A stretch of DNA of 64,000 nt, from contig JABTBR010000025.1 of the NCBI GenBank assembly GCA_013284265.1, positions 32,481-96,480 on the forward strand. The letters are read 5' to 3'. The translations under genes were made by a program, and so were the position numbers. The notes under the pieces are model-generated. The model was not told where the DNA came from, did no database searches, and was given only the letters and a program-made list of their open reading frames with translations. Below are positions 1-9,194 of the stretch, in pieces. This DNA is from Oxalobacteraceae bacterium (GTDB lineage: Bacteria; Pseudomonadota; Gammaproteobacteria; Burkholderiales; Burkholderiaceae_D). Within the stretch, counting starts at the first letter, position 1, and each line of letters starts with the position of its first letter.

Positions 1-810
1 CCGGCCACCCTGCTGCAAGGCGCTTTCGACGATCCGCGCATACTGGAGGCAGCGCTTGCCACTCCCGTCGACACGGTATTCCACCTAGCCAGTGTGCCTG
101 GCGGGCTGGCCGAGCGCCAGTATGCCCCGGGCTATCAGGTCAACCTGCAGGCCACCATGACGCTGGCCCACCGCCTGGCCGGGCAGTCCCGCGCGGCGCG
201 CCCGCCCATCAGGCTGGTCTTTGCCAGCTCGGTCGCCGTCTACGGCCCGCTCACTGGCGCGGCCATCCATGAGGATCAAGCTCCCCGGCCGGCCATGAGC
301 TACGGCGCCCACAAACTGATGGCCGAGATCGCACTGGCCGACCTGAGCCGGCGTGGCGAGCTGGACACCGTCAGCCTGCGCCTGCCCGGCATCGTCGCGC
401 GGCCACCCGGCGAGTCCGGCCATGGCAGTGCCTTCATGAGCCTGGTAATGCACAACATGGCGGCGGGACTGCCCTATGCGTGTCCGGTGTCCCCGGCCGC
501 GACATCGTGGTGGATGTCCCTGCCCTGCTGCGTGGAGAACCTGCTGCATGCGGCCGGCATGGACACCAGCACTGCGCCGCCGGCGCGCACCTGGCAATTG
601 CCGGTGCTGCAACTGAGCATGGAAGCCTTGCTGCAAGCCCTGGAGCGGCGCTTCGGCGCGGACCGGCGCAGATTAATCAGCCATCTGCCCGACGACGCCA
701 TCGAGACGCTGTTCGGACGCTGCCCGCCGCTGCACACGCCGGCGGCCATTGCCGCCGGTTTCAGGCACGACATCGATGCCGACCGACTGGTGGCATCCGC
801 ACTCGCCTGA
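1..810 (+). CDS. NAD-dependent epimerase/dehydratase, DenD-like (5' end outside window)
   Basis: Extended short-chain dehydrogenase whose reading frame is open from base 1, so the N-terminal Rossmann glycine motif lies outside the window. The visible part begins around the end of beta-4, with a FHLASVPGG segment. It then carries the serine strand FASSVAVYG and the catalytic YGAHK (Tyr and Lys four apart), followed by a substrate-binding C-terminal half. The PGG after the HLAS strand and the overall layout resemble D-erythronate dehydrogenase (DenD), which oxidises D-erythronate to 2-oxo-tetronate. That is a family resemblance, not proof of substrate. It converges on the rhamnose operon. Partial gene; the specific substrate is uncertain. 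Confidence 0.8.
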   Translation, partial: PATLLQGAFDDPRILEAALATPVDTVFHLASVPGGLAERQYAPGYQVNLQATMTLAHRLAGQSRAARPPIRLVFASSVAVYGPLTGAAIHEDQAPRPAMSYGAHKLMAEIALADLSRRGELDTVSLRLPGIVARPPGESGHGSAFMSLVMHNMAAGLPYACPVSPAATSWWMSLPCCVENLLHAAGMDTSTAPPARTWQLPVLQLSMEALLQALERRFGADRRRLISHLPDDAIETLFGRCPPLHTPAAIAAGFRHDIDADRLVASALA

Positions 811-828
811 TCAGGCATGGTGAGGCGC

Positions 829-853
829 CTTCCGCTACCCGAAGTAGCGGAAG
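829..853. terminator. Hairpin between convergent genes
   Basis: Perfect 10-bp inverted repeat CTTCCGCTAC / GTAGCGGAAG with a 5-base loop, placed between the convergent epimerase and lldD stops. It has no U-tract on either strand, so a terminator role is inferred from position and stem only. Confidence 0.45.
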
Positions 854-908
854 ACGTGACGCAAGGTTGACCGCAAGCGGCACCAGGACTGTTGCCTTAC
901 TGCCCGGC

Positions 909-2045
909 CTAACGTAGCAGTATCCGGCCATCGACATCCTGCACATCGCGCAGGCCGCAAAAGGCCATCGTCAGATCGAGCTCATTGCGGATAATGTCCA
1001 GGCATTTGCTCACGCCCCGTTCGCCCAGCGCACCCAGGCCATACAGGAAGGGGCGGCCGATGTAGACCCCGCGCGCGCCCAATGCCAGCGCGCGGATCAC
1101 GTCCTGTCCCGAGCGCACGCCGCCATCCATATGCACCTCGATGCGCGAGCCGACCGCGTCCACGATGGCGGGCAAGGCGGCGATGCTCGACTGCGCACCG
1201 TCTAGCTGGCGGCCGCCGTGGTTGGACACGATCAGCGCGTCGGCGCCGCTATTGGCGGCCAGGCGCGCATCCTCGGGATCCATGATGCCTTTGATGATCA
1301 GCTTGCCGCCCCAGCGGCGCTTGATCCATTCCACGTCATCCCAGGACAAGGCGGGGTCGAACTGCTGCGAAGTCCAGGCCGACAGCGACGACAGGTCCGA
1401 CACATCGCTGGCATGGCCGACGATATTGCCGAAGCCCCGGCGCTGGGTGGCCAGCATCCCCATGCACCAGCGCGGGCGCGTCATCAGGTTGAGGATGTTC
1501 GCGACGGTCAATTTCGGCGGCGCCGTCATGCCATTGCGCAGATCCTTGTGGCGCTGCCCCAATACCTGCAAGTCCAGCGTCAGCACCAGCGCCGAGCATT
1601 TGGCGGCGCGCGCGCGTTCGATCAGGCGTTCGATGAAGGCCCTGTCCTTCATCACATACAGCTGGAACCAGAACGGCTTGCTGGTGTGCGCGGCCACGTC
1701 CTCGATGGAGCAGATGCTCATGGTCGACAAGGTGAAGGGGACGCCGAATTTTTCCGCGGCGCGGGCCGCGAGAATTTCGCCGTCGGCGCGTTGCATCCCG
1801 GTCAGGCCGGTTGGCGCCAGCGCCACCGGCATGGCCACCTCCTGCCCCACCATCGTGCTGCGCAGCGAACGGTTTTCCAGGTTCACGGCCACCCGCTGGC
1901 GGAACTTGATGCTGGCGAAATCCGTTTCGTTGGCGCGGTAGGTGGACTCGGTCCAGGAGCCGGCGTCGGCGTAGTCGTAGAACATGCGCGGTACCCGCTG
2001 TTTCGCCAGGATGCGCAGGTCTTCAACGGTGGTAATCAATGCCAT
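909..2045 (-). CDS. lldD: FMN-dependent alpha-hydroxy-acid (L-lactate) dehydrogenase
   Basis: 378-residue TIM-barrel flavoprotein of the L-lactate dehydrogenase / glycolate oxidase family. The N-terminal MFYDYADAGS (21-30) and the signature SNHGGRQLDG (274-283), with catalytic His276 and Arg279, are intact. It oxidises L-lactate to pyruvate and passes electrons from FMN to the respiratory chain. It is the last gene of the rhamnose operon, 35 bp after the sugar kinase. This suits the pathway: the RhaD fusion upstream turns rhamnulose-1-phosphate into DHAP and L-lactate, and this enzyme would finish the three-carbon branch. Other L-2-hydroxy acids cannot be excluded as substrate. Confidence 0.87.
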   Translation of the reverse strand: MALITTVEDLRILAKQRVPRMFYDYADAGSWTESTYRANETDFASIKFRQRVAVNLENRSLRSTMVGQEVAMPVALAPTGLTGMQRADGEILAARAAEKFGVPFTLSTMSICSIEDVAAHTSKPFWFQLYVMKDRAFIERLIERARAAKCSALVLTLDLQVLGQRHKDLRNGMTAPPKLTVANILNLMTRPRWCMGMLATQRRGFGNIVGHASDVSDLSSLSAWTSQQFDPALSWDDVEWIKRRWGGKLIIKGIMDPEDARLAANSGADALIVSNHGGRQLDGAQSSIAALPAIVDAVGSRIEVHMDGGVRSGQDVIRALALGARGVYIGRPFLYGLGALGERGVSKCLDIIRNELDLTMAFCGLRDVQDVDGRILLR

Positions 2046-2080
2046 GATGGCCTTTCTGTGTGATTTTTTTCAGGGTGGGT

Positions 2081-3553
2081 TCAGGCGCCGGAGGCCAGCA
2101 TTTGTTCGGCCAGACCAAGCCAGCGCTGGCGATACGCGTCCCATCCGGGCAGTTCCAGCGGCGCGGCGCGTTCCAGGCACATATCGGCCTGGCGGCCACG
2201 GTGATGCAGCATCCAGCCGCCGCAGGTGGTGCCGCTGGTGTCGCCCGAGAGGTACACCGGCTGCTGCCCGCGCAGTGTCGCCAGCAAGGAAGCAAAAAAG
2301 GGATTGTCGGTAAAGCTCCCCTCCACCACCACCGGCCCCTGTGCACCCAGCGCATCGAGGCAGTAGCCCGTCATGAGCACGCAATACAGCGTGGCCAGCG
2401 CATACTGTTCCCTGGGCGACCGCGGCGCCGGGCCGGCTATCCATCCCTCCTTGCCGACGAACGCACCGCCGGAGTCGGCGAAGCACGGCACGGCCAGGGT
2501 ACCGCGTCCGACCAGCGCTGCGATCTCGTCCAGGGTACAGCTGAGCGGATTCGGACCGGCCAGCGCGGAAAACTCGCGCCCGCCCATGAAGCGCATGCAG
2601 GCCACCGCATGGCCGGACGCCGTCACATTGGCCAGCATGTCGGCCTGCTCGCGCAGCCGGTCCAGCGGTCTGCCAAGAGCGGCCGCGATCACCCAGGTGC
2701 CCGTCGACAGCACAGTGACGGGTTCCCGGGCCGATGCGCCGTCCAGATGGCGCAGCAGCGAGGCATTGCTGTCGTGAATGCCACACAGCACCTGGCAGTC
2801 CGCCGGCAGGCCAAGTTGCGCCGCCAGCGCCGGCAACAGTGGCCCCAGCCTGTCCCAGGCTTTGCGCAGCGGCGGAAACAGTCCGGTCCAGCCCATACGG
2901 CCAACCAGGGTGGAGAATTCCGCCGTCTGCGGATTCCACAGGTCGGTATGACAGCCGAGCGACGTGACTTCACTGGCGGCGACCCCGCTCAGACGCCAGG
3001 CCCAGTACTGTGGATAGGTCAGGATATAGCGGGTGAGCGAGAATTCGGCCGGAAACGTCATTTCCAGCCAGTGCAGCTGACGCGCCAGATTCAGGCCGGC
3101 CGGCAGCTCCGGCGACAAGGTTTCGGAGAAAGCGGGCCGCACGGCGCGATAATCATCGGCATGCCACGTCCTCTCGCCGTCCTCGAATGCGCCGCGGTGG
3201 CGCAATCGGACTTGGTCCACCGGCAGCTCCGCTTCATAGTCCAGGACCGGCAGCACCAGCCCTTCTTCATCGGCCAGCGCCGCCGTCGCGCCATGGGTAA
3301 CAGGGACAATCGCGCCGATGCTGGCCAGCGTGGAAAAATGGCGCAAGGTCGTCAGCATCCAGTTCCAGATGCCTTCCGTGTCGTGATGCGGATAGGGACC
3401 GCCGGTGACGATGGTGTTGGCACGGCGATGCTCCGCCAGTACCGCGCCTTCACTGCCGATCAATACCAGTTTGACATTGGTCTTGCCAATATCGACAACG
3501 GCCGTCGCGCGGCCGTCCACGCCGATGGCGCCGCCATACATGTTCTGGCTCAT
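2081..3553 (-). CDS. rhaK: FGGY-family carbohydrate kinase (probable L-rhamnulokinase)
   Basis: 490-residue FGGY sugar kinase. The phosphate-1 motif DIGKTN is at 21-26, and the catalytic base is probably Asp261 in CGIHDSNAS. The C-terminal actin-like half has GDTSGTTCGG. By position it should phosphorylate L-rhamnulose to L-rhamnulose-1-phosphate, the substrate of RhaD. Its ATG overlaps the TGA of the upstream DeoR regulator gene (ATGA, 3550-3553), so the two are translationally coupled. Sequence alone cannot separate rhamnulokinase from other FGGY kinases; the assignment rests on the operon. Confidence 0.82.
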   Translation of the reverse strand: MSQNMYGGAIGVDGRATAVVDIGKTNVKLVLIGSEGAVLAEHRRANTIVTGGPYPHHDTEGIWNWMLTTLRHFSTLASIGAIVPVTHGATAALADEEGLVLPVLDYEAELPVDQVRLRHRGAFEDGERTWHADDYRAVRPAFSETLSPELPAGLNLARQLHWLEMTFPAEFSLTRYILTYPQYWAWRLSGVAASEVTSLGCHTDLWNPQTAEFSTLVGRMGWTGLFPPLRKAWDRLGPLLPALAAQLGLPADCQVLCGIHDSNASLLRHLDGASAREPVTVLSTGTWVIAAALGRPLDRLREQADMLANVTASGHAVACMRFMGGREFSALAGPNPLSCTLDEIAALVGRGTLAVPCFADSGGAFVGKEGWIAGPAPRSPREQYALATLYCVLMTGYCLDALGAQGPVVVEGSFTDNPFFASLLATLRGQQPVYLSGDTSGTTCGGWMLHHRGRQADMCLERAAPLELPGWDAYRQRWLGLAEQMLASGA

Positions 3554-4404
3554 GAATTATTGTGCTCAAAGTAGTGCTCGCAGGATGCGGGCTCGATTTC
3601 ATCGTTCCACGGCTCTGCCTGAAGCGCGTCCGGCGCCACGGTGACCACCTTGATGCCCGAGTGTTCCAGCATCTGCACGGCGCCATCGGCGACGTCCGTG
3701 TCCGTGATCACGCAGGCGACACGGTTCAAGCCGCACAGGATCAAGCCGGCCTTGCGGGCGAACTTGGAACTGTCGGCCAGGACGATGATTTCTTCCGCCT
3801 GGCCGATCAGGCGCTTCTCCGCCTGTATCAGCAAGGGGTCCGCTTCCATCAGGCCGAGCATGGAAATGCCATAGATGCCCATGAATATCTTGGCCGCATA
3901 GTGGTGCTGCGTAATATCGTTCTCGAAGGGACTCAGGATGACGTTCTGCTCCCGGTACACTTTTCCGCCGGGAAGCATGATTTCATTTTCGCTGGTGCGC
4001 AGCAGCTGATCGGCCATCAGAAAAGAGTTGGTCAGGATCTTGAGCCGCTGTTTCGCCAGGAATTCGGTCATCATATACGTGGTGGTGCCACCGTTGATGA
4101 TGATCGTCTCGCCATCGACGCACATTCCCGAGGCATGGCGGGCGATCGCCCGTTTCTGGGCGGTGCGGCAGGCGATATTGTGGTCGAAGGTCTCGCTACG
4201 CAAGGGCAGCGCGGGCTTGGTTTGCGGCAGCAATTTCGCGCCGCCCCTTACCCGCGCCAGCAGATTGCGTTCCACCAGCCAGACGATATCCCGCCGCACC
4301 GTCGCGGGAGAGGAATTGAGCCACTCCACCAGCTGTTCAACCGAGGCCGTCTGATGCTTTTCGAGCAGCTTCAGTATTCCCTTGCGGCGTTTGTGATTAA
4401 TCAT
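3550..4404 (-). CDS. rhaR: DeoR-family repressor of the rhamnose operon
   Basis: 284-residue DeoR-type regulator. An N-terminal winged helix-turn-helix occupies about residues 1-57 (SVEQLVEWLNSSPATVRRDI). It is followed by the DeoR C-terminal phosphosugar-sensing domain, with the INGGTTTYMM phosphate-binding loop. It lies inside the operon between rhaI and rhaK. Rhizobial rhamnose operons also use a DeoR-type RhaR rather than the AraC-type regulators of E. coli, which supports the name. The likely operator is the cluster of TGATTGA half-sites in front of rhaD (7929-7988); the inducer would be a rhamnose intermediate. Operator and inducer are inferred. Confidence 0.85.
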   Translation of the reverse strand: MINHKRRKGILKLLEKHQTASVEQLVEWLNSSPATVRRDIVWLVERNLLARVRGGAKLLPQTKPALPLRSETFDHNIACRTAQKRAIARHASGMCVDGETIIINGGTTTYMMTEFLAKQRLKILTNSFLMADQLLRTSENEIMLPGGKVYREQNVILSPFENDITQHHYAAKIFMGIYGISMLGLMEADPLLIQAEKRLIGQAEEIIVLADSSKFARKAGLILCGLNRVACVITDTDVADGAVQMLEHSGIKVVTVAPDALQAEPWNDEIEPASCEHYFEHNNS

Positions 4405-4428
4405 CGCTTCCCCTCCACGCGGCCGCTA

Positions 4429-5724
4429 TCAGACGATGCCGCTGCTGCTGGCGCCGGCCTTGGCCGGACGCGCCTCCTGCTTGCCGGCGCGATAGCCCGA
4501 CGCGCGGTAGCAGGCCACCGGATCGGCCGCCGCGCCGGCGCGCACCCGCGCCATCGCCAGGATCGGGCTGACGTCGGTACGGAAGGCGTGCTTGAGCGTC
4601 TGCGCCGACTGCAGCGCATCGTTGTTCTGCTGATGGTGCAGCAAGGCGGCGCGGTCCACCAGCGCGGCCTGGACGAAGGCGCGCTGCACTTCCACGGCGC
4701 TGCTCATCAGGCTTTCGATCGGGTCGGTCACATTGTGCGACTGGTCCAGCATATACGATGGCTGGAAGTCCTTGCCCTCGCGCTCGGCCACGTCGGCCAG
4801 CTCGTTAAAGATCAGGAACAGCTGGAAGGGATTGATGCTGCCGGAATCGAGATCGTCGTCGCCGTACTTGCTGTCATTGAAGTGGAAGCCGCCCAGCTTG
4901 CCGAACTGGGCCAGGCGCGCGACGATCATTTCGATATTGGTGTTCGGCGCGTGGTGACCCAGGTCGACCAGGCATTTGGCCTTCGGACCGAGCGCATTGG
5001 CGCAGGCATAGCTGGTGCCCCAGTCGGCGATGGTGGTCGCGTAGAAGGCCGGCTCGAACAGCTTGTGCTCGATCAGTACATTCCAGTCGGCCGGCAGCGC
5101 GGCGTAGATGTCGCGCATGCTCTCCAGATAGCGTTCCAGCGCGCCGCGCAGATTGTGCTGGCCCGGGAAGTTGGCACCGTCGCCCACCCACACGGTCAGC
5201 GCCTTCGAGCCGAGCGCGCGGCCCAGCTCGATGCAGTCGATATTGTGGGCCACGGCCTGGGCCCGCACCGCCGCGCTGGAGGCGGTCAGGCTGCCGTATT
5301 TATAGGTCTGGGCCTGGCCCTGCTGGTCCTGGAAGGTATTCGAGTTGACGGTGTCGAAGCCCAGGCCGAAGCGGCCTGCCACTTCGCGCAGCGCCGCCGG
5401 ATCGTCCGTCGCGTCCCATGGGAAGTGCAGCGACACGGTCGGCGTGGCGCGGGTCAGTTGCTGGATGACGCCGCAGTCTTCCAGTTTTTCGAACACATTG
5501 CGCGGCTCGCCGCCGCCGGGGAAACGGGCGAAGCGGGTGCCGCCGGTGCCCACGCCCCAGCTGGGCAGGGCCACGGCGAAGGTCTGGGCCAGCGCCGTCA
5601 GTTGTTCGATGTCCTGGCCGCGCCGCGCCAGCATGCCGCCCAGCGCGTCGTAGTCGTTCCACAGATGGGCTTCGGCGGCGGCGTTATGCTCGGCCACCAG
5701 GCCGGTGTCGATGAGAGTTGTCAT
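4429..5724 (-). CDS. rhaI: L-rhamnose isomerase (rhizobial/Pseudomonas type)
   Basis: 431-residue TIM-barrel sugar isomerase of the L-rhamnose catabolism isomerase family, cytoplasmic, converting L-rhamnose to L-rhamnulose. Barrel-end metal-ligand segments are visible: VLIEHKLFEP, CLVDLGHH and GGFHFNDSKYG. The ATG at 5724 was chosen because GGAGATACACC lies just in front; the open frame extends 15 codons upstream without a ribosome site. It sits 57 bp after rhaD and 24 bp before rhaR. The pairing with a fused aldolase-dehydrogenase is characteristic of this non-E. coli version of the pathway. Confidence 0.9.
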   Translation of the reverse strand: MTTLIDTGLVAEHNAAAEAHLWNDYDALGGMLARRGQDIEQLTALAQTFAVALPSWGVGTGGTRFARFPGGGEPRNVFEKLEDCGVIQQLTRATPTVSLHFPWDATDDPAALREVAGRFGLGFDTVNSNTFQDQQGQAQTYKYGSLTASSAAVRAQAVAHNIDCIELGRALGSKALTVWVGDGANFPGQHNLRGALERYLESMRDIYAALPADWNVLIEHKLFEPAFYATTIADWGTSYACANALGPKAKCLVDLGHHAPNTNIEMIVARLAQFGKLGGFHFNDSKYGDDDLDSGSINPFQLFLIFNELADVAEREGKDFQPSYMLDQSHNVTDPIESLMSSAVEVQRAFVQAALVDRAALLHHQQNNDALQSAQTLKHAFRTDVSPILAMARVRAGAAADPVACYRASGYRAGKQEARPAKAGASSSGIV

Positions 5725-5781
5725 GGTGTATCTCCGTAGTGGGGAGTGGCGGCGCCGGGCGCCGGCCACTCCGAATGGTCA

Positions 5782-7866
5782 TTAGCGGGTGAACGCCGCA
5801 GCGTTGCCGGCATCGACGTTGATGATGTTGCCGGTGCTCTTGGCCGCCTTGCTGCTGGACAGGAAGTACACGGCTTCGGCGATATCCTCGGGCAGCACGC
5901 TCAGCTTGAGCATGCTGCGCTGGCGGTAGAATTCCTCGATGTCGTCCGATTCGATCTTGTTCGACGCGGCGCGCTCTTCCTTCCACTTGCCGTCCCAGAT
6001 GCGCGAACCGCGGATCACCGCGTCGGGATTGACGACGTTGACACGGATGCCGTGCGGCGCGCCTTCGAGCGCGATGCAGCGTGCCAGATGGATTTCCGCC
6101 GCCTTGGCGGTGCAGTAGGCCGACGCGCCGGCCGATGCCACCAGACCGTTTTTGCTGGCCACGAACACCATGCTGCCGCCCAGTTGCTGCTGCTTCATGA
6201 CACGGAAGGCGGCGCGGCCGACCAGGAAGTAGCCGGTGCCCAGAATCGCCTGGTTGCGCTCCCAGCTTTCCAGCGTGGTGTCTTCCAGCGGTGCGGACGA
6301 GGCGATGCCCGCGTTCGACACCAGCAGATCGATACCGCCGAATTGCAGCGCGGTCGCCTCCAGAATGCCGTCCACCGCGCTCTCGCTGGTGATGTTGGCG
6401 GTCACGGTGCCGACGCTGTCCTTGCCCGCGACCTTGATCAGGTTTTCTTTCGCCACGGCCAGCGCTTCGGCATCGATATCGGTCAGCATGACGCAGGCGC
6501 CCTCCTGCAGGAACTGGCGCGCCACCGCCTGGCCGATGCCGCCGGCGCCGCCCGTCACCAGGGCGACGCGGCCGGCCAGGCTTTTCGGCTTGGGCATGCG
6601 CTGCAGCTTGGCTTCTTCGAGCAGCCAGTATTCGATATCGAAGGCTTCCTGCTCGGGCAGGCCGACATAGCTGTCCACGCCATTGGCGCCGCGCATCACA
6701 TTGATCGCGTTGACATAGAACTCGCCGGCGATGCGGGCGGTGGCCTTGTCCTTGGCGAAGGACAGCATGCCCACGCCAGGGATCAGGTAGATGATGGGAT
6801 TGGCGTCGCGCACGGCCGGGCTGTTGGCGTGCTTGCAGCGCTCGTAATAAGCGCTGTAGTCGGCGCGGTACTGGACCAGCGCAGCGTCGAGCGAGGCGAG
6901 CAGCGCGTCGAAGTCCGGTGCGGCCGGATCGAAGTCGATCACGAAGGGACGGATCTTGGTGCGCAGGAAGTGATCCGGGCAGGAAGTGCCGAGCGCGGCC
7001 AGCGGCTTCAGATCCTTGCTGCAAACGAATTCCAGCACGGCCGCGCTGTCATCGAAGTGGCCCAACTTGTACTCTTCCTGGCTGATTTTCCCGCGCAGCA
7101 AAGGCATCAGGCGGGCCGCGATGGCCGCGCGCTGCTGGGCCGGCAGCGCCGCGCTGCCGGCGCCGCCAAAGGCTGGCTGCTTCGCATGGGCGCCCAGCCA
7201 TTCCTCGGCGCGCTGGATGATGGCCAGCGTGGTTTCGTAGCAGGACTTGGCGGTATCGCCCCAGGTGAACAGGCCGTGGCCTTCGAGGATGATGCCCTTG
7301 AGTTCAGGCTGGGCCTTGGACACGGCTTCCAGCTTCAGGCCCAGGTCGTAGCCGGGACGCTGCCATGGCAACCAGCCCAGCTCGCCTTCGAAAATGGTCT
7401 GGGTCAGCGCCTTGCTGCTGGCGCAGGCGGCGATCGCGATCACCGCGTCCGGATGCATATGATCGACATGCTTGCGCGCGATATAGGCATGCAGCGGCGT
7501 ATCGATGCTGGCCGCGCGCGGGTTCAGGTCGAAGGTGCAGTGCGGCAGATAGGCGACCATCTCGTCCTCATGCGCCAGGCCACGGTAGCGTGCCTTGAGC
7601 GCGTGCAGCTTGTCCATGTACAGCGTGGAGAAGCCGTTCATGGCGATGCTGCCCAGGTCGCCGCCCGAGCCCTTGACCCACAGCACCTCGACCTGCTTGC
7701 CGTCCAGTGGGTCGTCCATCATGACCTTGGCCGAGGTGTTGCCGCCGCCGAAATTGGTGATGCGCAGGTCGCTGCCGAGCAGGTTGGAGCGGTACAGCAG
7801 CAGCTCGGGTTCGCTCAGTGCTGCTGCGTGTTCGTCGTTCCAACGGGAAGTGATTGTTGCTGTCAT
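5782..7866 (-). CDS. rhaD: Bifunctional rhamnulose-1-phosphate aldolase / lactaldehyde dehydrogenase
   Basis: 694 residues. The first ~425 form a class II aldolase/adducin domain with the phosphate loop NFGGGNTSAK (38-47). From residue 430 a complete SDR domain follows, with NAD motif TGGAGGIG (438-445), NAG at 518-520 and catalytic Tyr584/Lys588 in YCTAK. The aldolase cleaves L-rhamnulose-1-phosphate to DHAP and L-lactaldehyde; the SDR part is expected to oxidise lactaldehyde to L-lactate. It is the first gene of the operon, with ribosome site GGAGATACC before the ATG at 7866. Length and domain order match the RhaD aldolase-ADH family. Confidence 0.92.
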   Translation of the reverse strand: MTATITSRWNDEHAAALSEPELLLYRSNLLGSDLRITNFGGGNTSAKVMMDDPLDGKQVEVLWVKGSGGDLGSIAMNGFSTLYMDKLHALKARYRGLAHEDEMVAYLPHCTFDLNPRAASIDTPLHAYIARKHVDHMHPDAVIAIAACASSKALTQTIFEGELGWLPWQRPGYDLGLKLEAVSKAQPELKGIILEGHGLFTWGDTAKSCYETTLAIIQRAEEWLGAHAKQPAFGGAGSAALPAQQRAAIAARLMPLLRGKISQEEYKLGHFDDSAAVLEFVCSKDLKPLAALGTSCPDHFLRTKIRPFVIDFDPAAPDFDALLASLDAALVQYRADYSAYYERCKHANSPAVRDANPIIYLIPGVGMLSFAKDKATARIAGEFYVNAINVMRGANGVDSYVGLPEQEAFDIEYWLLEEAKLQRMPKPKSLAGRVALVTGGAGGIGQAVARQFLQEGACVMLTDIDAEALAVAKENLIKVAGKDSVGTVTANITSESAVDGILEATALQFGGIDLLVSNAGIASSAPLEDTTLESWERNQAILGTGYFLVGRAAFRVMKQQQLGGSMVFVASKNGLVASAGASAYCTAKAAEIHLARCIALEGAPHGIRVNVVNPDAVIRGSRIWDGKWKEERAASNKIESDDIEEFYRQRSMLKLSVLPEDIAEAVYFLSSSKAAKSTGNIINVDAGNAAAFTR

Positions 7867-7928
7867 TACGGTATCTCCATCAGTGAATGATTCAATGCCC
7901 TGCAGTAGAAATCAGCCGGGGCCGCAGG

Positions 7929-7988
7929 TCAATCAATCGGCAATCAACTTGCTGATTGAATCAAAAGTAATCATCAAGTTGATTGAAT
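7929..7988. promoter_or_regulatory. Probable RhaR operator cluster before rhaD
   Basis: Short TCAATCA/TGATTGA half-sites crowd the gap between rhaD and the SMP-30 gene. They include an exact 11-bp inverted pair, CAATCAACTTG (7941-7951) and CAAGTTGATTG (7975-7985), with further units at 7929-7936 and 7953-7960. The cluster overlaps the last codons of the SMP-30 gene. DeoR-family regulators commonly bind repeated short boxes, so RhaR is the likely ligand. No promoter elements were assigned. Confidence 0.6.
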
Positions 7989-9194
7989 GGCGCTCAATCC
8001 GGACGCTGACGGTGCCGGCCATTTCCAGTGCGCCAGCGGCAGGCCGGGTAGCGGCGAACGGAAACTGGGAAGCCGCTCCCCCATCATGCTGCCCAGGTAG
8101 ACGGTGCATAAATCGGGGCCGCCAAAGGTGATGCTGGACATCCAGGGCGCCAGCGTTCCGCGCGCGGCGACCATCAGTGCCGGTGTCAGCTTGCGCGCGG
8201 CGACATGCCGGTTCAATGCGGCGCTCGCTTCCGGATCGCCGTCATCGAGCAACTCCAGCACCTCGCCCGTGGGCGTCAGCGCGATCAGTTTGTCGCTCAT
8301 GATCAGGGTGACCCAAAGATTGCCATGGGCATCGAACGCGCAGCCGCCGGGAAAGCCGTCCAGCTCGGGCGGGCCGAACAGTTCAGCTTCGCCCAGCGTG
8401 CCGTCGCTTTGCACACGCAGACGGGAAATGCGGCGCGCGCCGCTCTCGGCCACGTAGAGCCATTCTTCGCTGGCATCCAGGCGCATCTCGGTGGGGCCGC
8501 CCAGGCCGCCTGCGACCAGGTGCAGGCCAGCGCCATCCATCCGCGCGATATAGCCATCGAGCACGCCCGCGATAAGGGCGTCGCTCCATGGCGACATGCA
8601 GGTGGTCACGGACAGCCAGGTGTGCCCAAGGCTGTCGCGGGTCAGGAAGTTGGCCTTGCCGATGGGCTGGCCGTCGATGCTGTCATGCAGCGTGCTCAGT
8701 GCGCCTTGCGGGGTGAGTAGATCGATGCTGCCCCTGCCCCAGTTGGCGATCAGCATGTCTCCGTTGTCCAGCAACACCAGCCCGTTGGGCAGGGAGCCGC
8801 CCGCATGCAGATAGGGGCTTTGATAGGCGCTGGCGTTGGCGCCGGCGCTGTTTTCCGGCGGCAGCAGCCGCTGACTGCCGTCGCTGGCAATGTGCATCAC
8901 GCCGCCGCGCGCATCGGCCACCAGCAAGGTGCCGTCCGGTCTGGCCAGGATGCAGGCGGGACGCTGCAGATCTTCGCCGACAAACTCGATCAGCTTGCGA
9001 TCAAGCTTCCAGCTCAGCAAGGGGTTGGCCTGATCCTGCTTGCCGCAGCCGTCTGTGCCGACGCGCGCCGCCGCAGGCCGCGCATGCGCCGCTGCACGCA
9101 AGCGTCCCAGCCGGCGCCAGCCATCGCGCAGCATGGATGCCGCCAATGCCAGCCATCGAAACAGACCGGGCAGCGACAAGCGCAATGCATCCAT
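7974..9194 (-). CDS. SMP-30/gluconolactonase-like beta-propeller protein with N-terminal anchor
   Basis: 406 residues when started at the ATG at 9194, which overlaps the stop of the upstream MFS gene (TGATG). After a hydrophobic N-terminal segment (about 6-24) comes a six-bladed SMP-30/LRE-like propeller. Its recognisable repeats include LARPDGTLLVADA, GGPTEMRLDASEEWLYVAES and FPGGCAFDAHGNLWVT. Relatives hydrolyse sugar lactones or related esters with a bound divalent metal. The overlap with the transporter gene suggests the MFS carrier imports its substrate. The link to rhamnose or to vanillate is unknown: it sits between both clusters on the same strand as rha. Confidence 0.75.
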   Translation of the reverse strand: MDALRLSLPGLFRWLALAASMLRDGWRRLGRLRAAAHARPAAARVGTDGCGKQDQANPLLSWKLDRKLIEFVGEDLQRPACILARPDGTLLVADARGGVMHIASDGSQRLLPPENSAGANASAYQSPYLHAGGSLPNGLVLLDNGDMLIANWGRGSIDLLTPQGALSTLHDSIDGQPIGKANFLTRDSLGHTWLSVTTCMSPWSDALIAGVLDGYIARMDGAGLHLVAGGLGGPTEMRLDASEEWLYVAESGARRISRLRVQSDGTLGEAELFGPPELDGFPGGCAFDAHGNLWVTLIMSDKLIALTPTGEVLELLDDGDPEASAALNRHVAARKLTPALMVAARGTLAPWMSSITFGGPDLCTVYLGSMMGERLPSFRSPLPGLPLAHWKWPAPSASGLSAIQST

